From NCBI GenBank assembly GCA_963795715.1, contig CAWCIY010000003.1, positions 1,178,001 to 1,242,000 on the forward strand: 64,000 nucleotides of DNA, given 5' to 3'. Positions 25,698 through 36,226 of this stretch are shown here, one piece after another. The stretch's first letter is position 1. The number at the start of each line of letters is the position of its first letter. The stretch comes from JAFEDN01 sp963795715. Its GTDB lineage: Bacteria > Pseudomonadota > Gammaproteobacteria > Coxiellales > Coxiellaceae. The position numbers were made by a program, and so were the translations under genes. Below the pieces are notes generated by a model, which was not told where the DNA came from, ran no database searches, and saw nothing but the letters and a program-made list of their open reading frames with translations.

Positions 25698-28600
25698 ATG
25701 CGGACCGGCGTTGCAACTCCCAATCCATCTTTGTCAAATTCTTCAGCGATTTCAATTATTCAAGATTTAATGGAAGGGTTTGGTTGGCAAAACAAGAGTT
25801 CAGAAATTTACCAGGCCGATGTAGAGCAGGCGCAAGCAGAGCAAAAGTTAGCAAGTGCTATGCAGTTTTATATGGAAGAACAAAACAGTCATACCCGCGC
25901 TCAATTAATAGTCGCTTTAAATGAAACTTTACAATCCACACAAGCTGAATATGATCATGCTGTGAAACAACTTCAATATCATCGAAAGCAAGCTGAAATT
26001 GAAGCTGAACAAAAAGCCACAGGAAAGCCTGGCTATTTAAGCCAGTGGACTTATTGGATCTTTGACGGTGTCAAAAATTTTTTTGGTTCTACTACAGAGC
26101 AGCAGGTTGAGAAGTACCAGAATTTGAAATCCAAACATCAAATCAAGATAGAAAAATTGTCTGATACTCTAAATGCTTTTCAAGTGAACGATGAAGAAAC
26201 GGAGTATGATGTAGAAATCCTTAATTCAGAAAATGTTTCTTTAGCTCACTTTCCCCCTGTTTTTAATTTATCTATGTTGAATCCTCAAACCGGGTTTAAG
26301 ATAGTAAATTCCACAGATGGTAATAATGTTGTCACTTCCATTAGAGTTAGCGATGTTGGAGATAGTAACGGAGATGGATATGACGATATTATTACTGGTC
26401 TCTTTGAAGTTTCATCATGTTTTGTAATTTTTGGAAGGCCGAATATAGGCGACTTGAATGTTTTAGATTTGCCTAACCTTAATGGAACAGATGGTTTTCA
26501 AATAAATAGTAACAATTATAATGATTTTGTTGGAATCGCTGTTGGTGGGAAAGGTGATATTAATGGTGATGGACTTGCTGATTTTGCCATCGGATTTTTG
26601 CAGGGTTATGGTGGTGGGTATGCCGTTTTTGGTTCTACAGAATTTAGATCAAAACCTTTAGCTTTATCCAGTATTAACGGAACCAATGGTATTAAATTTT
26701 TGGGCGAGCGTCCATATTACAGCGGATGCGGATGGGCAGTAAGAATAATTGATGATATCAACGGTGATAAATATGATGAATTTGTTATTGGGGCCCCGTA
26801 TTATCAAAAAGGATATTCAACAGATGGACGTATATACATAGTATTTGGCCAAAAAAATCTGGCAAGTATTGCCAATCAAGGTGTTATTGATTTAGGTAAA
26901 TTAAACGGTACTTACGGTTTTATATTAAATGGAGAATCGAATACTACTAGTGGAGTTTCGATCAGTGGATTGGGGGACGTTAATGGAGACGGACGTTCAG
27001 ATTTCGTAATTGGAGCGCCTTCATCATATTTAATAGTTCCTCGCATTTCCGGCCGAGTGTATGTCATTTTAGAAGTACCTCCTGTAAATGAGAACGGTTT
27101 TTTTGATTTAGTAAACTTAAATGAAAGTTATGGTTTTAAAATTATTGATGATTTAAATGTGACATGCAATACTGGTAATGCAGTCAGCAATGCTGGCGAT
27201 GTCAATGGCGACGGTTATGCAGATATTATTATTGGTACAAATAGTGATTATGAATGTCCCTGGGCCTATGTTGTGTTCGGAGGTCCGAATATTAGTCAAG
27301 AAAATCCGCTGTATTTATCGCACTTAAACGGGAAAAATGGTTTTAAAATTCTGGGAGAGCAAGATACTTGGTTTGGTGATTTTATCGGTAGTGCAGATTT
27401 TAATGGGGACGGTTATAGTGATTTAATAATTAGCTCTCCTCATGGATTTGAGGTTGGTTATATAGGTAGCACGTATATTTTATTTGGGTCTCCTAATCTT
27501 GGCATAAGGGGTCTAATTACACTTACCTATTTTGACGGTGTGATGGGGTTTAGAATTCAAGACATGCCAGATAGCGAAACAGGCTATGCCGTTAGTAATG
27601 CCGGAGATATCAATGTAGATGGTGTTTCAGATATCTTAATAGGAGCTCCTAATCCTCAGTTTCCTAATAATTTTCCTCCAGTTTATGTTATATTTGGTGA
27701 TATTCCACCGCAGATGGTAAATAACAACTTAAATCTATATCGAAGCGAACAGATATTGCTTAACACCACTCATTTAGCAGCCTTCGATAAAAACCATGAT
27801 AATAATTCTCTAATATTCGTTTCCACTAATATTACTCATGGATATTTTGAGGATATAAACCAACAGAATATTCATCTGTTTAATTTCACTCAATTACAAA
27901 TTAAAAATCAACAAATTCGATTTGTCCATGATGGCAGTTTAGATACTCCGGCTTATGAAATAACCGTACGATCTTCAGGTATCGCTTGGACTGGTCCTAG
28001 TGCAGCGACAATCCATTTTAATCCCATGCCTATTGTTTTGGTGAATAATCAACTTGTCGTTAATCAGTCTCAAACCATTAAAATAACAACACTAAATCTA
28101 TTAGCGACATGTAATATCTCTTCTAATTTAACATTTACAATCACTAATATCACTCATGGATTTTTTAGTGTCGAAGACATAATTTTGCATTCTCCAGTAA
28201 TCAGTTTTTCTCAACAGGCAATTTACGCTAAAAAAGTTTCTTTTACGCAGGATGGCAGTCCCTATACTCCAAGCTATCAAGTATCCGTGAATGATTCTTG
28301 GATTCAAACAGCACCTGATTTTGCAAACGTAACTTTTAACGTCGTCCCATTTAATTTAGTGAACAATCTATTAAATATTAAGCAAAATGAAACTATTTTA
28401 TTGACTAGTAAAGAATTACTGGCCACTCGCAATGGTTACGCCGATCCTAGTTTTAAATTAGTAATTACGAATATTACCCACGGATTTTTTGTGGTGAACC
28501 AACAAAAATCAGTTAGCCAAATTACTTTTTCGCAACAAGCCATTTTGTCAGGGAATGTCAGCTTTACTCAGGATAACAGTATAAGCTCCCCTATTTATTG

Positions 28601-30221
28601 GGTGGCGGTGAATGACGGCTGGAACCAAACTGATCCACAGAAAGCGAATATTACTTTTATTGCAAAGCCTATATTTTCTGTCAACCAGTTTCTCGTCGCC
28701 TTGGGTCAATCTTTAGTGTTGTCATTAAATAATCTGTGCGCCAATGATTGCTATAGTGATGATTCCGATGAATTGCAATTTAATGTAATTGGAACTGTTA
28801 TCGGCGGTCAATTTGAAAATAACAGTATTCCAGGTACGGCGATTACTTCTTTCACTCAAAAGAGTATTAAGAAAAACCAAGTGAAGTTTATTTCTAATGG
28901 CGTGCCGGAAGCGCCGCGCTATCAGTTGCAAGTCACTGATCCTGTTTCTTTGCTTTCGGATTTTAGTGATGGAAGCACCCTACTCGTCACTAAAAATTAT
29001 CTGCCTATTAATCAAAATCAAACTTTTTATCTCACCACTGAAAATTTAAATATCACCAGCAGCAGCGGTTCGGCTACCGATATTATTTTTAGTCCGGTAA
29101 CCGTGCAGCATGGTTACTTCTCTTTGATTTCAGACATTAGCGTTCCAATCTCTACTTTTAAACAAGACCAAGTTAATAAAAACCAAATGGCTTTCGTCCC
29201 TGACGGCGGTTCCAATGAACCAAGCTGTATTTTGGGCGTTCGCGATAGTCAACCGGGAGGAGCATCCGGCTCTTTTCCTTGCCAAATCAATTTCGCCAGC
29301 TATCCTCGTTTAGATCACGCCTTTTTGAAAATTAATCTGCCGGATTGTATCCCTTTGACGATGAATAATTTGGAAGCATCCGATGACCGAGTCCCGCCTG
29401 AGCAACTCTATTTTATGGTGAGTGATGTCGTAAATGACCATTTTGCTTATAGTAACAATTTTAGTAAACCGATTACTAACTTTACTCTAGCAGAAATATC
29501 GGCAGGCAAAGTTTATTTTAACGCCACCACTAATCAACTTCCGGCGTTTATGGTTACGGTCTGGAATGGCCGACTGTATTGCCAAGAGGATTGCCCACGA
29601 ACAGCGACTATTATTGCCTCTGATGTGGGTAATGATTCAGGCGGAATTAACTCTCTCTTGATCGGTTTGCTGAGCAGCTTTGGCACCTTGGTGTTATTGC
29701 CGTTAGTAAAATGGTATGTGGAAAAAGCCATTAAATCCTGTTTTAGTTCCAGAGAGGATACGCCCGATAGTCAAGTGACCAATGAAGCCTTGGCGCAATT
29801 GTGGATCGGATGTTGCGGCGTCATTACTCATCGGCAGCATGAAGCATTTGTTATTGCTTTTGGCCATGTAGTCGATAAATTAAACGATTCCAAGCAAACG
29901 ATTTCTCTGCGGAAAGAATGGCAGCATTTAAGCGATCGCCAGAAAAGAGAAATCAAATCCATTATTGCTGAGAAATCCCAAGAAGTTTTAGTGGGAGAAC
30001 AATCCCGGTTTTGCCATTTTTTCAAAAGCTTTTGTTCTTCAGAAGCCACTCCGGAAATGGTTGAGCGTAAAGCGGAGCAGATTGCTATTAAAGCCGCTCC
30101 TCGCCTATCCCAGCTTTTCTCACCAATACCTACTATTCCGAGATCATCCTCTATAAATAGTTCTCCAAGCACGCCATTATTAACTGGAGACGGAAGCGGA
30201 ATAAACCTGACAAAAAATTAA
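25698..30221 (+). CDS. Integrin-alpha-like FG-GAP/CSPG-repeat surface protein 1
   Basis: A 1507-residue protein. Residues about 30-165 are a coiled coil with a Trp/Phe-rich patch (YWIFDGVKNFFG). Residues about 190-680 hold seven FG-GAP units with calcium-loop motifs such as GDVNGDGYADIIIG and GDINGDGLADFAIG, the number needed for a seven-bladed integrin-alpha propeller. Residues about 680-1290 hold six CSPG/cadherin-like repeats of about 100 residues (ITNITHGFF then VSFTQDGS). One membrane helix (SLLIGLLSSFGTLVLLPLV) lies near 1315-1340, followed by about 165 basic, Cys-containing residues. There is no N-terminal signal peptide, so the route to the surface is unclear. The ATG has GGAGG seven bases upstream. 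An adhesin or host-interaction role is inferred. Confidence 0.88.
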   Translation: MRTGVATPNPSLSNSSAISIIQDLMEGFGWQNKSSEIYQADVEQAQAEQKLASAMQFYMEEQNSHTRAQLIVALNETLQSTQAEYDHAVKQLQYHRKQAEIEAEQKATGKPGYLSQWTYWIFDGVKNFFGSTTEQQVEKYQNLKSKHQIKIEKLSDTLNAFQVNDEETEYDVEILNSENVSLAHFPPVFNLSMLNPQTGFKIVNSTDGNNVVTSIRVSDVGDSNGDGYDDIITGLFEVSSCFVIFGRPNIGDLNVLDLPNLNGTDGFQINSNNYNDFVGIAVGGKGDINGDGLADFAIGFLQGYGGGYAVFGSTEFRSKPLALSSINGTNGIKFLGERPYYSGCGWAVRIIDDINGDKYDEFVIGAPYYQKGYSTDGRIYIVFGQKNLASIANQGVIDLGKLNGTYGFILNGESNTTSGVSISGLGDVNGDGRSDFVIGAPSSYLIVPRISGRVYVILEVPPVNENGFFDLVNLNESYGFKIIDDLNVTCNTGNAVSNAGDVNGDGYADIIIGTNSDYECPWAYVVFGGPNISQENPLYLSHLNGKNGFKILGEQDTWFGDFIGSADFNGDGYSDLIISSPHGFEVGYIGSTYILFGSPNLGIRGLITLTYFDGVMGFRIQDMPDSETGYAVSNAGDINVDGVSDILIGAPNPQFPNNFPPVYVIFGDIPPQMVNNNLNLYRSEQILLNTTHLAAFDKNHDNNSLIFVSTNITHGYFEDINQQNIHLFNFTQLQIKNQQIRFVHDGSLDTPAYEITVRSSGIAWTGPSAATIHFNPMPIVLVNNQLVVNQSQTIKITTLNLLATCNISSNLTFTITNITHGFFSVEDIILHSPVISFSQQAIYAKKVSFTQDGSPYTPSYQVSVNDSWIQTAPDFANVTFNVVPFNLVNNLLNIKQNETILLTSKELLATRNGYADPSFKLVITNITHGFFVVNQQKSVSQITFSQQAILSGNVSFTQDNSISSPIYWVAVNDGWNQTDPQKANITFIAKPIFSVNQFLVALGQSLVLSLNNLCANDCYSDDSDELQFNVIGTVIGGQFENNSIPGTAITSFTQKSIKKNQVKFISNGVPEAPRYQLQVTDPVSLLSDFSDGSTLLVTKNYLPINQNQTFYLTTENLNITSSSGSATDIIFSPVTVQHGYFSLISDISVPISTFKQDQVNKNQMAFVPDGGSNEPSCILGVRDSQPGGASGSFPCQINFASYPRLDHAFLKINLPDCIPLTMNNLEASDDRVPPEQLYFMVSDVVNDHFAYSNNFSKPITNFTLAEISAGKVYFNATTNQLPAFMVTVWNGRLYCQEDCPRTATIIASDVGNDSGGINSLLIGLLSSFGTLVLLPLVKWYVEKAIKSCFSSREDTPDSQVTNEALAQLWIGCCGVITHRQHEAFVIAFGHVVDKLNDSKQTISLRKEWQHLSDRQKREIKSIIAEKSQEVLVGEQSRFCHFFKSFCSSEATPEMVERKAEQIAIKAAPRLSQLFSPIPTIPRSSSINSSPSTPLLTGDGSGINLTKN

Positions 30222-30243
30222 ATTCGACAATTTTGCACTTATT

Positions 30244-30284
30244 TGCGGAATTATCTTGACAATTCCGCAATGGGATGCATAATT
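30244..30284 (+). promoter_or_regulatory. Promoter with operator-like inverted repeat before the DUF4143 gene
   Basis: TTGACA at 30256-30261 and ATAATT (preceded by TG) at 30279-30284 are separated by 17 bases. The expected transcription start is only a few bases before the ATG at 30295, so the leader is very short. A perfect 9-bp inverted repeat (TGCGGAATT at 30244-30252, complement at 30261-30269) overlaps the -35 box and may be an operator. Confidence 0.55.
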
Positions 30285-30294
30285 GTCAATATAT

Positions 30295-31416
30295 ATGGAA
30301 AGAATCCAAAAACAAGCCATTGTTAACGACTTGAAGAAAAAAATGGTTTTCTTAGCCGGTCCTCGTCAAACAGGAAAAACTTGGCTTGCCAAAAGTATAG
30401 CCGCTATGGAGCCGAATACGGTTTATTTGAACTACGATCGCGCCGGGGATAGAAAAATAATGCGTGATGAAGGTTGGCTCACCACTACCAAGCTGCTGAT
30501 ATTAGATGAAGTCCACAAAATGCGTGGTTGGAAAAATTATCTGAAAGGGATCTACGATACCAAAAATCCAGAAATGCAAATTCTAGTAACCGGCAGCGCC
30601 CGACTAGATATCTTCAATCAAGTCGGTGATTCTTTGGCAGGAAGGTATTATCTTCATCATTTACTGCCGCTATCACCGGCGGAGTTGTTTCAATTAAACA
30701 TGCCCTTTGAATTAGATCGTTTTACTGAAATGGGTAACTTTCCCGAACCCTTTTTAGAAAAAAAGCTGGTTGAAGCCCAAAGATGGCGGCAACAATATGT
30801 CGGTAGTTTGTTACGTGAAGATGTGCTGAATTTTGATAATATTCATAATTTTCGAGCTATTCAACTCGTTTTTGCATTACTACGTCAGCGTGTTGGGTCT
30901 GCGGTTTCTTATCAGTCCATTGCTGAAGATGTGGGGATTTCTCCTAACACAGTAAAAAAATACATACGAATTTTAGAAGCACTTTATATTGTATTTACAG
31001 TAAGGCCTTATGCCAAGAATATTTCCCGTAGCCTGGCCAAAGAGCCTAAAATTTATTTTTTTGATGCAGGCTTAGTAGAAGGAGATGCCGGCGCTGTGTT
31101 TGAAAATTTCGTAGCTGTTTGTTTACTTAAACATGTTTTCGCCAAGATAGATTATGATGCTGAAGAATATCAATTACACTACCTTCGCACTCGCGAAAAA
31201 AAAGAAGTTGATTTTGCTTTGGTGAAGTCCGGGAAAATTGTCCAAATCATTGAAACAGAACTCAGCGATCATGAAATCAGTAAATCTTTACAATATTTTC
31301 AATCTACTTACCATTTTCCTGCCGTTCAAGTAGTTAAAGACCTAAAGCGAGAATATCAACAAAATGGAATCGAGGTATTAAAAGCCGATAACTTTTTAAC
31401 GGGACTTAGAGCATAA
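30295..31416 (+). CDS. AAA-family ATPase with DUF4143 domain
   Basis: A 373-residue protein. The N-terminal AAA_14-type ATPase has Walker A AGPRQTGKTWLA, Walker B LLILDEVHKM and the sensor LVTGSARLDIF. The C-terminal DUF4143 region contains a winged-helix-like segment (YQSIAEDVGISPNTVKKYIRILEALYIV) and a nuclease-like EVDFALVKSGKIVQIIE. Such proteins are widespread, often mobile, and of unsettled function; the RExxxDF-like arrangement hints at a restriction-endonuclease fold. Start chosen at ATG 30295; an upstream TTG at 30283 overlaps the promoter. It sits between two paralogous FG-GAP genes and has its own promoter. Confidence 0.9.
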   Translation: MERIQKQAIVNDLKKKMVFLAGPRQTGKTWLAKSIAAMEPNTVYLNYDRAGDRKIMRDEGWLTTTKLLILDEVHKMRGWKNYLKGIYDTKNPEMQILVTGSARLDIFNQVGDSLAGRYYLHHLLPLSPAELFQLNMPFELDRFTEMGNFPEPFLEKKLVEAQRWRQQYVGSLLREDVLNFDNIHNFRAIQLVFALLRQRVGSAVSYQSIAEDVGISPNTVKKYIRILEALYIVFTVRPYAKNISRSLAKEPKIYFFDAGLVEGDAGAVFENFVAVCLLKHVFAKIDYDAEEYQLHYLRTREKKEVDFALVKSGKIVQIIETELSDHEISKSLQYFQSTYHFPAVQVVKDLKREYQQNGIEVLKADNFLTGLRA

Positions 31417-31561
31417 CTTTTCTCCTCACTTAGGCTTTCATCACGTCGTATCATTTTTTCAAGATACTCGCCCAAATACTGAATAAGCCTTACATAAATT
31501 TCAGCGGAATTGTTTTCTACATTAAATTCAAAGTCCAGGTCTTGTAATTTTGATTATAATT

Positions 31562-31582
31562 CCGCAGACTATCGGAGTCCCA
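31562..31582 (+). promoter_or_regulatory. Conserved upstream element of the second FG-GAP gene
   Basis: The second copy of the CCGCAGACTAT...AGTCCCA block, 39 bases before the ATG at 31622. Its persistence, while the surrounding bases have diverged, suggests function; it could also simply reflect a recent duplication of the gene and its promoter. Confidence 0.35.
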
Positions 31583-31621
31583 AAACAGGAATTTAATTAG
31601 GAAATTTTAAATGGAGGTAAT

Positions 31622-34600
31622 ATGCCAACTAATGTTTCAATTCCCAATTCATCTTTGCCAAATTCTTCAACTATTTCAATTATTCAAGATTTAATGGAAG
31701 GGTTTGGTTGGCAAAACAAGAGTTCAGAAATTTACCAGGCCGATGTAGAGCAGGCGCAAGCAGAGCAAAGGTTAGCTAATGCCATACAGTTTTATTTAGA
31801 GGAACAAAACAATCATACCCGCGCTCGATTAATGATTGCTCTGAATGAGACCTTACAATCCGCCCAAGCTGAATACGATCATGCAGTGAAACAATTTCAA
31901 TACCATCAAAAACAAGCTGAAATTGAAGCCGAACAAAAAGCCGCAGGAAAGCCCGGTTATTTAAGCCAGTGGAGTTATTGGATTTTTGATGGCGTCAAAA
32001 ATTTTTTTGGTTCTACTACGGAGCAGCAAGTTGAGAAGTATCAAAACTTGGTATCCAAACACCAAATCACTATAGAAAAATTATCCGACACTTTGAGTAC
32101 CTTACATAATGAAGAATCGGAAAACTATGTAACAACTCAGCGCTCAGAAAATGTTTCCTTAGCTCATTTTCCGTCGATTTTAAAATTATCCGATTTAAAT
32201 GGTTTGACAGGATTTAGAATAAATGGAGAAGTCATTAGTGATAAGAGCGGGTGGTCGGTAAAGGGAGGCAGTGATATCAATGGTGATGGTTATGATGATT
32301 TGCTGATTGGTGCGACAAATGTGTCAAATAGCAGCTCTGATAACTATCATCAAGTAGCCCGTGGTTACCTAATATTTGGAGGAACTCATACCGGCAATAA
32401 GGGTCAACTTGATTTGGCTGCATTAAATGGTACCAATGGATTTAAGTTATTACAAGACGGGGCGGTTAGTAATGGTATCTCAGTTAGTTTTGCCGGAGAT
32501 GTTAATGGAGATGGTTATATCGATCTGATTATTGGAGCTCCTAATTTTAATGCGGATTATCATGGCCAAGCTTTTGTGTTATTCGGTAATAAAAGCCTAG
32601 GAAAAGAAGGCGATATCAATTTACTCAAGCTGAACGGCTCTAATGGTTTTAAAATAATTAATAGTGATGATGATTGTGGAATAGGTTATTCAGTTGTCGG
32701 TTCTGGAGATATTAATAGTGATGGGTATGATGATTTACTTCTTGGATGTGAAAATTATAATGGAAGAACTTTATGTGGATATGGTCTCTTTGGAGGTGCA
32801 GACATAGGAAAAATAGGTTTTATCAATACCAAAAGCTTAAATGGAACTGAAGGGTTTAAATTATATTGTGAAGAAATGATGTCTGAATTTAACTCTGTAT
32901 CTGGTGCGGAAGATATCAACGGCGATAGATATTTAGATTTTTTGGTTAGCAGCCCTGGTTTTAATTCATCAGAAGGCGGGTGGACATATGTTAAAGGACG
33001 CACCTATACAGTTTTTGGCGGCTCACAGCTGGGTGCGAATGGAAATTTAACTCTTTCAAATCTGAATGGCACGAATGGTCTTAAAATTGACGGTGAAATC
33101 TGTAGTCAGAGTGGTGTCTCAATCGATGGGGTAGGTGATATCAATAATGATGGTTACAATGATTTTTTAATTGGCGCGCCAAATATAAATTCTGAAGGTT
33201 GTGATGGTATGTCGTACTCTGGGCGGATTTATACCGTTTTTGGTGGGCCAACACTAAATAGCATCAATAATGGCCTTCTAAACGTATCATCTTTAAATGG
33301 CAATAATGGTTTTACTATTATCGGCGATAAAAGTTTCAATGGTGATGCGGGTTATTCTCTTGGGAGAGCTAAAGACGTAAACGGCGATAATATTCAGGAT
33401 ATAATAATTGGATCGCCGCTCGGTTGTGTTCGGGAGGGTTGTAATTATGGTCAAACTTATGTGATATTTGGGCATTCCAAATTAGGCGATCGAGGGTATC
33501 TAAATTTAACAGACGTAGATGGTATTATCGGTTTTAAAATGGATGGTGACGTCAATACTGTTAGTGGCTTCTCAGTTAGCGGAGCTGGAGATGTAAACGG
33601 TGACGGTGTAGCGGATCTCCTTATCGGTGCTCCAAATACTTTTTTTGGTAGTTCTAATCCACCTCCTGATCCTCCTCCCCCTCCCGGTCACAGCTATATT
33701 GTCTTCGGCGATATTCCCCCTGTTTTAGTAAACAATACTTTAAATCTTTATCGGAGCGAACAGGTATTGCTTAACGCCAGTCATTTAGCTGCCTTTGATA
33801 GAAATCATGATAATAATTCTCTAATATTTGTTCCCACTAATATTACTCACGGATATTTTGAGGATATAAACCAACAGAGTATTCATCTATCTAATTTCAC
33901 TCAATTACAAGTTAAAAATCAACAAATTCAATTTGTCCATGATGGCAGCTTCGATCCTCCAACTTATGAAATAACCGTACGATCTTCAGGTATCGCTTGG
34001 ACAGGTCCTGGCGTGGCGACAATTTATTTTAATCCCATGCCAATTGTTTTGGTGAACAATCAACTAGCCATTAATCAATCTCAGACCATTATATTAACAA
34101 CGATGAATCTATTGGCAACATGTAATCTCAGCTCTAATTTGACATTTATAATCACTAATATTACTCATGGATTTTTTACTGTAGAAAAGACTACCATGCA
34201 TTCTTCAGAGATTAGCTTTCCTCAACAATCAGTGTATGCTCAAAAAATCTCTTTCACACAGGATGGCACTCCCTATGCTCCAATATATTATGTATCCGTG
34301 AATGATGTTTGGGCTCAAACTATTCCTGCCTCTGCGAACATTACTTTTAACTCTGTGCCAATGTATTTAGTCAATAATCAATTAAATACTAAGCAAAATG
34401 TAACCACCTTATTGACGAGCCAAGAGCTAATGGCCAGCCGCAGTGGTTACGCCGATCCTAATTTTAACTTCGTCATCACTAATATTACTCACGGTTTTTT
34501 TGTGGTAAATCAACAAAAATCAAGCAATCAAATCACGTTTGCGCAACAAGCCATTTTGACAGGGAATGTCGGTTTTACTCAGGACGGCAGTATGAATGCG

Positions 34601-36226
34601 CCTATTTATTGGGTAGCAGTGAATGACGGTTGGAATCAAACCAATCCGCAGCAGGCTAATATTACTTTTTTTACTAAGCCGGTGTTTGCTGTCAACCAGT
34701 TTCTAGTTGCTTTAGGTCAATCTGTAGCATTGTCACTGAATAATCTGTGTGTTAATGATTGCTATAGCGATGAGGCTGACGAATTGCAATTTAATTTAGT
34801 GGGGAATGTTACCAGCGGTCAATTTGAAAACATCAGTACTTCTGGTGCAGCAATTACTTGTTTTACTCAAAAAAATATTAAGAAAAATCAAATCAAATTT
34901 GTTTCTAATGGGATGCCGCAAGCCCCGCGCTATAAATTGACAGTAACAGATCCGGCCTCTCTGCTTTCTGATTCTAGTGATGGCAGCACCCTGCTCGTTA
35001 CTAAAAATTATTTACCCATTAATCAAAATCAAACTTTTTATCCCACTGCTGAAAATTTAAATATAACCAGTAGTAGCGGCTCAACTACCGATATTATTCT
35101 TAGTCCGGTAACCAACACGTTGAAGCATGGCTACTTCTCTTTGGTTTCAGATATCAGCGTTCCTATTGTCACTTTTAGGCAAGATCAAATCAATAAAAAC
35201 CAAATTGCTTTTGTCCCGGACGGTAGTTCCGATGAACCGAGTTGTATCTTAAGCGTTCGAGATAGTCAATCGGTAGCCTCAGGCTCTTTTCCTTGCCAAA
35301 TAGATTTTGCCAGCTATCCTCGTTTAGATCACGCATTTTTGAAGATTAATCCGCCGGATAGCATCCAATTGACTGCCAGTCATTTAGAGGCATCCGATGA
35401 CCGAGTGCTACCAGAGCAACTCTATTTTATGGTGAGTGATGTCGTAAATGACCATTTTGCTTATAGTAATAATTTTAATAAACCGATTACTAACTTTACC
35501 CAAGCAGAAATATCGGCAGGTAAAATTTATTTTATCGCTACCAGTAATCAACCACCTGCATTTACGGTTACGGTTTGGAATGGACGGCTGTATTGCCAAG
35601 AGGATTGTCCTCGAGCGGCGACCATTGTTGCCCCAGATGTGGGTAATGAAGGTGGGATCAACTCCCTTTTGATCGGTTTGCTCAGCAGCTTTGGCACTTT
35701 AGTATTATTGCCATTAGCCAAATGTTACTTTGAAAAAGCAGTTAAAGCCTATTTTAGTTCACGAGAGGACACGGTCGATAGTCAGGTGACTAATGAGGCC
35801 TTAGCCCAATTGTGGATTGGATGTTGCGGGGTCATCACGCACCGTCAGCATGAAGCCTATATTATTGCGTTTGGGCATGTGATTGATAAATTAAACGAGT
35901 CCAAGCAATCAGTTTCCCTACGAAAAGAATGGCAAAACCTAGGCGATCGCCAAAAGAGAGAAATTAAATCGATTATTGCCGAGAAATCAAAAGAAGTTTT
36001 AGTGGGTGAGCAATCACGGTTTTGCCGATTTTTCAAAAGCTTCTGCGGTTCAGAAGCTACTCCGGAAATTATAGAGCGCAAAGCGGAGCGAATTGCGGAT
36101 AAAGTAGCGCCTTGTTTAACCCAACTTTTCTCACCCGTGCGTACTATTCCGCGAGCGCCCTCTATAAATAATTCTGCAAGCATGCCCTTATTAACTGGAA
36201 ACGGAAGCGGAATAAATCTAACTTGA
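31622..36226 (+). CDS. Integrin-alpha-like FG-GAP/CSPG-repeat surface protein 2
   Basis: A 1534-residue paralogue of the protein at 25698. The N-terminal 160 residues and the region from the CSPG repeats to the C-terminus are very similar, whereas the seven FG-GAP blades (for example GDVNGDGYIDLIIG and GDVNGDGVADLLIG) have diverged strongly, the pattern expected if the propeller faces selection for variation. A proline run PPPDPPPPPG separates the propeller from the first CSPG repeat. Six CSPG-like repeats, a membrane helix near residues 1345-1370 and a basic C-terminal tail follow. No signal peptide is visible. The ribosome site GGAGG precedes the ATG. It was probably produced by duplication of the neighbouring gene. 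Confidence 0.88.
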   Translation: MPTNVSIPNSSLPNSSTISIIQDLMEGFGWQNKSSEIYQADVEQAQAEQRLANAIQFYLEEQNNHTRARLMIALNETLQSAQAEYDHAVKQFQYHQKQAEIEAEQKAAGKPGYLSQWSYWIFDGVKNFFGSTTEQQVEKYQNLVSKHQITIEKLSDTLSTLHNEESENYVTTQRSENVSLAHFPSILKLSDLNGLTGFRINGEVISDKSGWSVKGGSDINGDGYDDLLIGATNVSNSSSDNYHQVARGYLIFGGTHTGNKGQLDLAALNGTNGFKLLQDGAVSNGISVSFAGDVNGDGYIDLIIGAPNFNADYHGQAFVLFGNKSLGKEGDINLLKLNGSNGFKIINSDDDCGIGYSVVGSGDINSDGYDDLLLGCENYNGRTLCGYGLFGGADIGKIGFINTKSLNGTEGFKLYCEEMMSEFNSVSGAEDINGDRYLDFLVSSPGFNSSEGGWTYVKGRTYTVFGGSQLGANGNLTLSNLNGTNGLKIDGEICSQSGVSIDGVGDINNDGYNDFLIGAPNINSEGCDGMSYSGRIYTVFGGPTLNSINNGLLNVSSLNGNNGFTIIGDKSFNGDAGYSLGRAKDVNGDNIQDIIIGSPLGCVREGCNYGQTYVIFGHSKLGDRGYLNLTDVDGIIGFKMDGDVNTVSGFSVSGAGDVNGDGVADLLIGAPNTFFGSSNPPPDPPPPPGHSYIVFGDIPPVLVNNTLNLYRSEQVLLNASHLAAFDRNHDNNSLIFVPTNITHGYFEDINQQSIHLSNFTQLQVKNQQIQFVHDGSFDPPTYEITVRSSGIAWTGPGVATIYFNPMPIVLVNNQLAINQSQTIILTTMNLLATCNLSSNLTFIITNITHGFFTVEKTTMHSSEISFPQQSVYAQKISFTQDGTPYAPIYYVSVNDVWAQTIPASANITFNSVPMYLVNNQLNTKQNVTTLLTSQELMASRSGYADPNFNFVITNITHGFFVVNQQKSSNQITFAQQAILTGNVGFTQDGSMNAPIYWVAVNDGWNQTNPQQANITFFTKPVFAVNQFLVALGQSVALSLNNLCVNDCYSDEADELQFNLVGNVTSGQFENISTSGAAITCFTQKNIKKNQIKFVSNGMPQAPRYKLTVTDPASLLSDSSDGSTLLVTKNYLPINQNQTFYPTAENLNITSSSGSTTDIILSPVTNTLKHGYFSLVSDISVPIVTFRQDQINKNQIAFVPDGSSDEPSCILSVRDSQSVASGSFPCQIDFASYPRLDHAFLKINPPDSIQLTASHLEASDDRVLPEQLYFMVSDVVNDHFAYSNNFNKPITNFTQAEISAGKIYFIATSNQPPAFTVTVWNGRLYCQEDCPRAATIVAPDVGNEGGINSLLIGLLSSFGTLVLLPLAKCYFEKAVKAYFSSREDTVDSQVTNEALAQLWIGCCGVITHRQHEAYIIAFGHVIDKLNESKQSVSLRKEWQNLGDRQKREIKSIIAEKSKEVLVGEQSRFCRFFKSFCGSEATPEIIERKAERIADKVAPCLTQLFSPVRTIPRAPSINNSASMPLLTGNGSGINLT

